From positions 1 to 18,641 of the forward strand of contig JPUR01000083.1 in the NCBI GenBank assembly GCA_001321835.1: a stretch of DNA of 18,641 bases. The letters run 5' to 3'. Every line of letters begins with the position of its first letter. Positions within the stretch are counted from its first letter, which is position 1. Positions 14,640-18,641 of this stretch are shown here, piece after piece. Below the pieces are notes generated by a model. It saw nothing but the letters and a program-made list of their open reading frames with translations, did no database searches and was not told the origin of the DNA. This DNA is from Marinosulfonomonas sp. PRT-SC04. GTDB taxonomy: Bacteria > Pseudomonadota > Alphaproteobacteria > Rhodobacterales > Rhodobacteraceae. The translations under genes and the position numbers were made by a program.

Positions 14640-15325
14640 GTTACGCGCAGCTGCAAGCCTCGCTGCGCGCCTTACAGCTTGATATTTTCGGAGCCTTTCA
14701 CCCGCGCCCAGCCGACGGCGCCCCAAGTGGCGGCAAAACCTTGCTGTTGCTCGGCCCCTACGAGCCGGGGTTTTGGTTGCGGTTTGCAGCGTCATCCGAG
14801 TACCTAGATGGCGCCGCAGATCCGCTGGATCGGTGGTCCAAACGCATCGTCACCCGGTGGGCGGCCAAGCAGACTGCAACCGCAATCTTTCCCTCTGATG
14901 GGCCACCCTACGCCCCGTTTTTCCGTTGGGCACAGCGCAGTGGGCGGGCATGGGCATCACCGGTGGGGTTGCTTGTGCATGATGTGGCTGGATTGCTTGC
15001 CTCTTACCGCGCGGCTGTTGCGCTGCCACGGCACATAAAACTGCCTGCGCCTGAGGCCGGTCCCGCCCCTTGCACATCCTGCGCCAAACCCTGTCTGAGC
15101 ACTTGCCCAGTTGATGCGATGGCCGATGACTATGATGTGGCAAAATGCAAGTCACACATCAGCACAGCCGCCGGAAGTGTAAGTGTCTGCATGGAAACAG
15201 GTTGTTTAGTGCGAAACGCTTGCCCCGCAGGGCATGAGTATGGCAGATTGGCAGAACAATCCGCATTCCACATGGCAGCTTTTAATCCTGATGACCCTAC
15301 GCCTGATCCTGACACGCCACGCTAA
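14636..15325 (+). CDS. Ferredoxin-like protein with eight clustered cysteines
   Basis: From the GTG at 14636 the protein has 229 residues. The N-terminal 130 residues (starting MSYAQLQASLRALQLDIFGA, with PSDGPPYAPFFRWA near 86-99) have no motif I can name with certainty. They recall the region before the Fe-S domain in QueG-type proteins. The C-terminal part has C-x2-C-x3-C-x3-C-P (Cys146, 149, 153, 157) and then Cys171, 185, 190 and 196, enough for two Fe4S4 clusters. It overlaps the desaturase stop as GTGA and the next gene by 35 bases, so the three genes are probably translated together. No cobalamin-domain match is visible. Electron transfer to the desaturase-like protein is only an inference from position. 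An alternative TTG start at 14606 lies within the desaturase gene. Confidence 0.8.
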   Translation: MSYAQLQASLRALQLDIFGAFHPRPADGAPSGGKTLLLLGPYEPGFWLRFAASSEYLDGAADPLDRWSKRIVTRWAAKQTATAIFPSDGPPYAPFFRWAQRSGRAWASPVGLLVHDVAGLLASYRAAVALPRHIKLPAPEAGPAPCTSCAKPCLSTCPVDAMADDYDVAKCKSHISTAAGSVSVCMETGCLVRNACPAGHEYGRLAEQSAFHMAAFNPDDPTPDPDTPR

Positions 15326-15797
15326 ATCCAGCTGGGACGACCCGACGGTTGATGACCACGACCGCGCGCTGAATACGCGTGGCAATATCGCTGCCAAAGC
15401 AATCGGCCTGTGGTTGGCGCAAAACCAGTACTGTCCCGAGGCGGTGTTTTCCTCGACCGCGTGCCGTACATCTGAAACTTGGGGGCATATCGCCAAACAC
15501 TGCCCCCAGACCGAAGAGGTGCAGTTCACATCGGCGCTGTATCTGGCTTCGCCAGATCGGATGCTGACCATATTACAAGGCAGTCGGCGCAATACGGTGA
15601 TGCTGTTGGGCCACAATCCAGGCACTGGAATGCTGGCGTCCGCATTGGTGAAAACCGCGCCAACGCATCCAAAGTTTGACCAATACCCGTCTGCCGCCAC
15701 CACGGTGATCACATTTGAAGCCGAGAGTTGGGCCGATATAACCCTGCACAGCGGGCGGGTTGAAGCGTTTATCGTGCCGCGGGATTTGACCGACTAA
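15291..15797 (+). CDS. SixA-like histidine phosphatase (phosphohistidine phosphatase family)
   Basis: The 168-residue protein has the histidine-phosphatase core: LILTRHAKSSW with the catalytic His10, the Arg-containing A-L-N-T-R-G (Arg30), SSTACRTSET (Arg59) and LLGHNPG with His108. The short length and RHAKS/HNPG motifs match the SixA group, which in E. coli removes phosphate from a histidine phosphotransfer domain. Here the target is unknown. The frame is open upstream to 15234, but MTLRLILTRH is the family-like start. No ribosome site is visible, consistent with coupling to the overlapping ferredoxin gene. The stop directly abuts the IS6 remnant, and the C-terminus (IVPRDLTD) seems complete, so the insertion probably removed the native downstream region rather than the gene end. 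Confidence 0.88.
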   Translation: MTLRLILTRHAKSSWDDPTVDDHDRALNTRGNIAAKAIGLWLAQNQYCPEAVFSSTACRTSETWGHIAKHCPQTEEVQFTSALYLASPDRMLTILQGSRRNTVMLLGHNPGTGMLASALVKTAPTHPKFDQYPSAATTVITFEAESWADITLHSGRVEAFIVPRDLTD

Positions 15798-15874
15798 GCG
15801 GGCACAAAATCAACCGCAATAGTCCAGAGGAGGCCTTTAACCTTGATATAGGGTTCGTCTCTCACTTGGCAGAT
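15797..15874 (-). pseudogene. IS6-family transposase, fragment with the first catalytic Asp
   Basis: In another minus-strand frame the bases read I-C-Q-V-R-D-E-P-Y-I-K-V-K-G followed by L-L-W-T-I-A-V-D-F. This matches the IS6 segment R-x-D-E-T-Y-I-K-V-K-G-x-W-x-Y-L-Y-R-A-V-D, which contains the first Asp of the DDE triad. Frame and spacing differ from the N-terminal fragment, showing indels or deletions. It runs into the phosphatase stop codon. Confidence 0.55.
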
Positions 15875-16198
15875 GCATTGCAACGCAATATTCCGAGAAG
15901 ACATGCGACAAGATCAAGCTGTCGGTTGTTTTCTTAGCTGGGCAGCTTTAGAAATATCAGGCAAATGGTTTAGGTAAGCGGTTCAGCGCCGCATCGCCAA
16001 ACAGAACGCCGCGCTCGGTCATAATCTCTTCTAGATCGAGGTATGAAACCATAGCGCCCGTAGAAAGCACCGCGTATAAGATTGTGTTTTTTGGACAGTG
16101 TCTACCTATGAAACCAATGCTCATTATGAAATCCTGCCTTTAGTTTTTCGGCAAGCATATGGCAAGATTAGGTGTGGTGCAAAATAGCGGAAAGAACC
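15798..16198 (-). mobile_element. Decayed IS6-family insertion sequence (5' part only)
   Basis: No intact gene lies in this 440-base gap, but the minus strand encodes two pieces of an IS6/IS26-type transposase in order: an N-terminal piece (16124-15957) and the first-Asp region (15874-15797). Upstream of the first, 16198 starts GGTTCTTTCCGCTATTTTGC on the minus strand. This has the GG start and TTTGCACC-like end of IS6 terminal repeats and lies about 75 bases before the start codon, as is usual. The catalytic C-terminal two thirds and the other end are absent. The boundary on the left coincides with the stop of the phosphatase gene. Confidence 0.6.
15957..16124 (-). pseudogene. IS6-family transposase, N-terminal fragment
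   Basis: The 55-codon frame begins MSIGFIGRHCPKNTILYAVL and continues with V-S-Y-L-D-L-E-E-I-M-T-E-R-G-V and A-A-L-N-R-L before a TGA. It lines up with the IS6-family N-terminus pattern F-K-G-R-H-F-P-K-x-x-I-L-x-A-V ... S-Y-R-D-L-E-E-M-M-A-E-R-G-V-x-V-D-H-A-T-x-N-R-W-V. The helix-turn-helix part is recognisable but changed (D-H-A-T became G-D-A-A, and N-R-W-V became N-R-L-P). Translation then stops early. Confidence 0.65.
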
Positions 16199-16240
16199 TT
16201 TGGCGAAGGTATTTAAGAAACGAAGAAAGCGAGGTTTGAA

Positions 16241-16936
16241 TTAAATCTTAGCCAATTCCGCTTGAATCATTTGCGCGGCTCCACGTGGGTCTTTGGCATG
16301 CCAAATAGGGCGCCCGATAACGATATGATCGGCGCCGTCTTTGATGGCTTGGGTCGGGGTCGCGACGCGTTTTTGATCGCCCAAAGCGGCGCCCGTCGGA
16401 CGCACGCCGGGGGTGACAATCAGCTTGCCGTTTGCTTCGGGCAGGGCGCGGATCAGCGCGGCCTCTTGTGGTGAGGCGATGACGCCATCGGCCCCCGCGG
16501 CCAAGGCATTGGCGGCGCGTTCAAGAACCAGATCCTGAATGTTGCCGGATTTGATGCAGCAGGCGTCCAGATCATTGCGATCCAGCGAGGTCAGGATGGT
16601 GACGGCGAGGATTTTCATGTCCTTGCCCGCGGCGCCCTCCTTGGCGGCCTTCACCACATGCGGGTCTCCGTGTACGGTCAGGAAATCCAGATCAAATTGC
16701 GCCAACCCGCGCACAGCGGCCTCAACTGTGGCGCTGATGTCGAACAGTTTCATATCAAGGAATATACGTTTGCCGCGCTCGTCTTTCAGTTCGCGCGCCA
16801 AGGCCAGCCCACCACCGGTCAGCATCCCCAACCCGATCTTGTAAAAGGACACGTCATCGCCGATTTCTTCGGCAAGTTTCAGGCCTGACAAAGCATCGGG
16901 CACATCGAGGGCGACGATTAGGCGGTCGTTTGACAT
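16241..16936 (-). CDS. pyrF: Orotidine 5'-phosphate decarboxylase
   Basis: The 231-residue TIM-barrel enzyme makes UMP from OMP, the last step of pyrimidine synthesis. Visible elements are the N-terminal RLIVALDVPD, FYKIGLGM (Lys33), the catalytic charged network IFLDMKLFDIS (Asp61, Lys63, Asp66), VHGDPHVV, VTPGVRP near 173-179, and the phosphate-binding end DHIVIGRPIWHAKDP. The length is standard. AGGAA lies 7 bases before the ATG on the minus strand. It stands alone. Downstream is the IS6 remnant, and no clear terminator hairpin was seen. Confidence 0.97.
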   Translation of the reverse strand: MSNDRLIVALDVPDALSGLKLAEEIGDDVSFYKIGLGMLTGGGLALARELKDERGKRIFLDMKLFDISATVEAAVRGLAQFDLDFLTVHGDPHVVKAAKEGAAGKDMKILAVTILTSLDRNDLDACCIKSGNIQDLVLERAANALAAGADGVIASPQEAALIRALPEANGKLIVTPGVRPTGAALGDQKRVATPTQAIKDGADHIVIGRPIWHAKDPRGAAQMIQAELAKI

Positions 16937-17098
16937 GAGGCGTTCCTATTCTATGGGGTCGCGCACATCTACGCATCTGGCGGGCCTTTGGCAATGCTGA
17001 GCTGTGGGGATAAATCCGGTCCACGGTGGGGCGGCGCAATGCATATGCACCCAGATTAGGCATGCTGAAGCGGCGCATCAGGACTGATGATTTACGTG
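16937..17098. other. Spacer upstream of pyrF
   Basis: About 160 bases without a credible gene. They contain the pyrF ribosome site and a perfect TGCATATGCA palindrome at 17040-17049. No clear promoter was recognised. Confidence 0.4.
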
Positions 17099-17401
17099 TT
17101 AAAGCCTATTTTTCTCACTTGGGCATAACAGCACCAACACATCCTTACCGGAACGAAACTCGGGCATACGGCGGGCTTGGCGCAGTGCATCTGCTTTCAG
17201 GCCCAGTTCAATATCTGAGACATCTTGGCATGCTGCCGTATTTGTTGGCGCTGTGTAACTGCAGTCGAAATTCATGGTATCGCATCGGTCGCCAACGCCA
17301 CCGCTTATGTAAAAGGTGACATTGCCCAATATCATATTGTTGCGGATTCCTGGGCGGATGTTTTGGATTTCAATTTCCGAGATATTCATTACGCGACTCA
17401 C
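17099..17401 (-). CDS. Hypothetical protein, about 100 residues
   Basis: The minus-strand frame can start at GTG 17401 (100 residues, MSRVMNISEIEIQNIRPGIR) or at ATG 17389 (96 residues, MNISEIEIQN). It is soluble, with a mixed middle part (FYISGGVGDRCD, four Cys in total) and a charged C-terminal region (DALRQARRMPEFRSGKDVLV). I recognise no domain. It looks moderately protein-like in composition, and the opposite strand has no long frame, but no strong ribosome site precedes either start. It is divergent from clpB and points toward pyrF. It may be a real small gene or chance. Confidence 0.45.
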   Translation of the reverse strand: MSRVMNISEIEIQNIRPGIRNNMILGNVTFYISGGVGDRCDTMNFDCSYTAPTNTAACQDVSDIELGLKADALRQARRMPEFRSGKDVLVLLCPSEKNRL

Positions 17402-17494
17402 TACTTACAAATTACAAACCATAGATAGGCGCTTGGGCCGCAATTAAGAACCTGTCTTTTAGGCTATATTAATATTGTTTTTGACGGTCAGCAT

Positions 17495-17527
17495 CTTGAA
17501 GCAACCCGTCCTGATAACCACATAAAT
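17495..17527 (+). promoter_or_regulatory. Candidate sigma-32 (RpoH) heat-shock promoter of clpB
   Basis: CTTGAAG at 17495-17501 matches the -35 element of RpoH promoters. Sixteen bases later CCACATAAAT (17518-17527) resembles the CCCCATNT-type -10 element. It lies about 75 bases before clpB, a classic heat-shock gene, which supports the call. Confidence 0.5.
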
Positions 17528-17603
17528 TATGAGGTCTGAACATGGGTGTGCCGCTTTGCGGGCAGCCAAATTTACCAGACGCTTTTTATAAAGGAGAATA
17601 CGG

Positions 17604-18641
17604 ATGGATATGGAAAAGATCACCGAACGGTCGCGCGGTTTTATACAAGCGGCACAAACGATAGCAATGCGTGAAGATCACCAACGGCTGTCACCGGAAC
17701 ATTTGCTAAAAGCATTGATGGATGACGATCAGGGGTTGGCCAGCAACCTGATCAACGCGGCGGGCGGATCGGCACCTCGCGTGGTCGAAGCGATCGACGT
17801 GATGATGGATAAAATCCCCAAAGTCACGGGCGACGCTGGCCAGACCTACATGGATCAGCAAACCGGCAAAGTGTTGGCCGAGGCTGAAAAAATCGCCAAG
17901 AAGGCCGGCGATAGCTTTGTCACAGTTGAGCGTATCTTGATGGCGCTGGTGATGGTTAAATCCAAGGCCAAAGAGGCGCTAGAGGCTGGCGCTGTTTCGG
18001 CCCAAAAACTGAACGAGGCGATCAATGATATCCGCAAGGGGCGCACGGCCGATACCGCCAGCGCTGAAGACGGCTATGAGGCGCTGAAGAAATACACGCA
18101 TGACCTGACCGAAGCCGCTGCTGTGGGCAAGATTGACCCGATCATCGGCCGTGACGAAGAAATCCGTCGTATCATGCAGGTTCTCAGTCGGCGCACTAAA
18201 AACAACCCTGTTTTGATTGGCGAGCCGGGCGTTGGGAAAACCGCAATTGCTGAGGGGTTGGCCCTGCGCATCATCAGTGGCGATGTGCCTGAGAGTTTGA
18301 AGAATAAAAAACTACTCTCACTGGATATGGGCGCGTTGATTGCCGGTGCAAAATACCGTGGAGAGTTTGAGGAACGACTAAAAGCGGTCCTGAACGAAGT
18401 CACCGAAGCGGCGGGCGAAATCATCTTGTTCATTGACGAGATGCACACGTTGGTCGGGGCTGGCAAGGGCGACGGTGCAATGGATGCGTCCAACCTGTTG
18501 AAACCCGCACTGGCCCGTGGCGAGCTGCATTGCGTTGGTGCCACCACGCTGGATGAATACCGCAAACACGTCGAAAAAGACGCGGCATTGGCACGGCGTG
18601 TCCAACCTGTTTTGGTTGAGGAGCCAATCGTTGAAGACACC
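17604..18641 (+). CDS. clpB: ATP-dependent disaggregase ClpB (partial, cut by the window end)
   Basis: The first 346 codons are present and open to the window end. The Clp N-terminal domain ([20 protein letters not shown], about residues 1-145) precedes AAA module 1, with [10 protein letters not shown], Walker A GEPGVGKT (206-213), the pore-loop region [12 protein letters not shown], Walker [11 protein letters not shown] (Asp278, Glu279) and sensor-like [11 protein letters not shown]. ClpB works with DnaK to pull apart protein aggregates after heat stress. The [14 protein letters not shown] stretch in the N domain and the order of motifs favour ClpB over ClpA. The middle coiled-coil domain that would prove it lies beyond the window. 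AAGGAG (17591-17596) is 7 bases before the ATG. Confidence 0.96.
   Translation, partial: MDMEKITERSRGFIQAAQTIAMREDHQRLSPEHLLKALMDDDQGLASNLINAAGGSAPRVVEAIDVMMDKIPKVTGDAGQTYMDQQTGKVLAEAEKIAKKAGDSFVTVERILMALVMVKSKAKEALEAGAVSAQKLNEAINDIRKGRTADTASAEDGYEALKKYTHDLTEAAAVGKIDPIIGRDEEIRRIMQVLSRRTKNNPVLIGEPGVGKTAIAEGLALRIISGDVPESLKNKKLLSLDMGALIAGAKYRGEFEERLKAVLNEVTEAAGEIILFIDEMHTLVGAGKGDGAMDASNLLKPALARGELHCVGATTLDEYRKHVEKDAALARRVQPVLVEEPIVEDT

Noticed and set aside
1..18641. CRISPR array, toxin-antitoxin pair or defence system
   Set aside because: No regularly spaced repeats and no genes of such families were seen on either strand.

Overview
The window looks like a chromosomal segment of an alphaproteobacterium of the order Rhodobacterales (Roseobacter group). 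The case rests on the gene order rpmH-rnpA-yidD-ttcA-...-yidC-MOSC-engB-argB, the protein sequences, and a moderate GC content with many GCC/GGC/CTG codons. The genus cannot be fixed from the sequence. The insertion-sequence debris would suit an IS-rich relative such as Octadecabacter, but that is only a guess.

Left edge (1-1500): a junction of mobile elements. Bases 1-58 look like the tail of an IS256-type element: the end of an ORF on the + strand, then a terminal repeat. A perfect 15-bp-arm palindrome follows (63-94), then a truncated IS3-family element on the minus strand. This has an intact orfA, a canonical A AAA AAG slippery site, and an orfB that lost its second catalytic Asp and its 3' third. 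A tRNA-Arg(ACG) lies on the minus strand at 1280-1356.

Minus-strand operon (5026 to 1497): a TVP38/TMEM64-family membrane protein, a flavin disulfide reductase of the mercuric-reductase/lipoamide-dehydrogenase superfamily that lacks the usual His of the His-Glu pair, and an orphan membrane sensor histidine kinase. A 15-bp tandem duplication lies between the first two genes.

Plus-strand housekeeping block (5374-12018): rpmH, rnpA and yidD, then ttcA (tRNA 2-thiocytidine synthesis), a membrane-anchored GGDEF/EAL protein with a degenerate GGDEF site, yidC, a MOSC-domain gene and engB. Start/stop overlaps couple rnpA-yidD, yidD-ttcA and yidC-MOSC. One extra A near the 3' end of the MOSC gene removes its expected stop and fuses it in frame with engB into one 465-codon frame.

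Right part: an SDR oxidoreductase (minus) is convergent with engB and divergent from argB (N-acetylglutamate kinase), with an inverted repeat between the two starts. A compact overlapping trio follows: a sterol-desaturase-like di-iron protein, an 8-Cys ferredoxin-like protein and a SixA-like phosphohistidine phosphatase. Bases 15798-16198 hold the decayed 5' part of an IS6-family transposase, recognisable in two frames. pyrF (minus) comes next, then a possible 100-residue hypothetical gene, and finally clpB (+), cut by the window end and preceded by a candidate heat-shock promoter.

Most genes are ordinary housekeeping genes. I do not see a complete new defence or mobile system. The points most worth a second look are the MOSC-engB frameshift fusion, the TVP38/flavin-reductase/kinase module, the desaturase/ferredoxin/phosphatase trio, and the IS remains.
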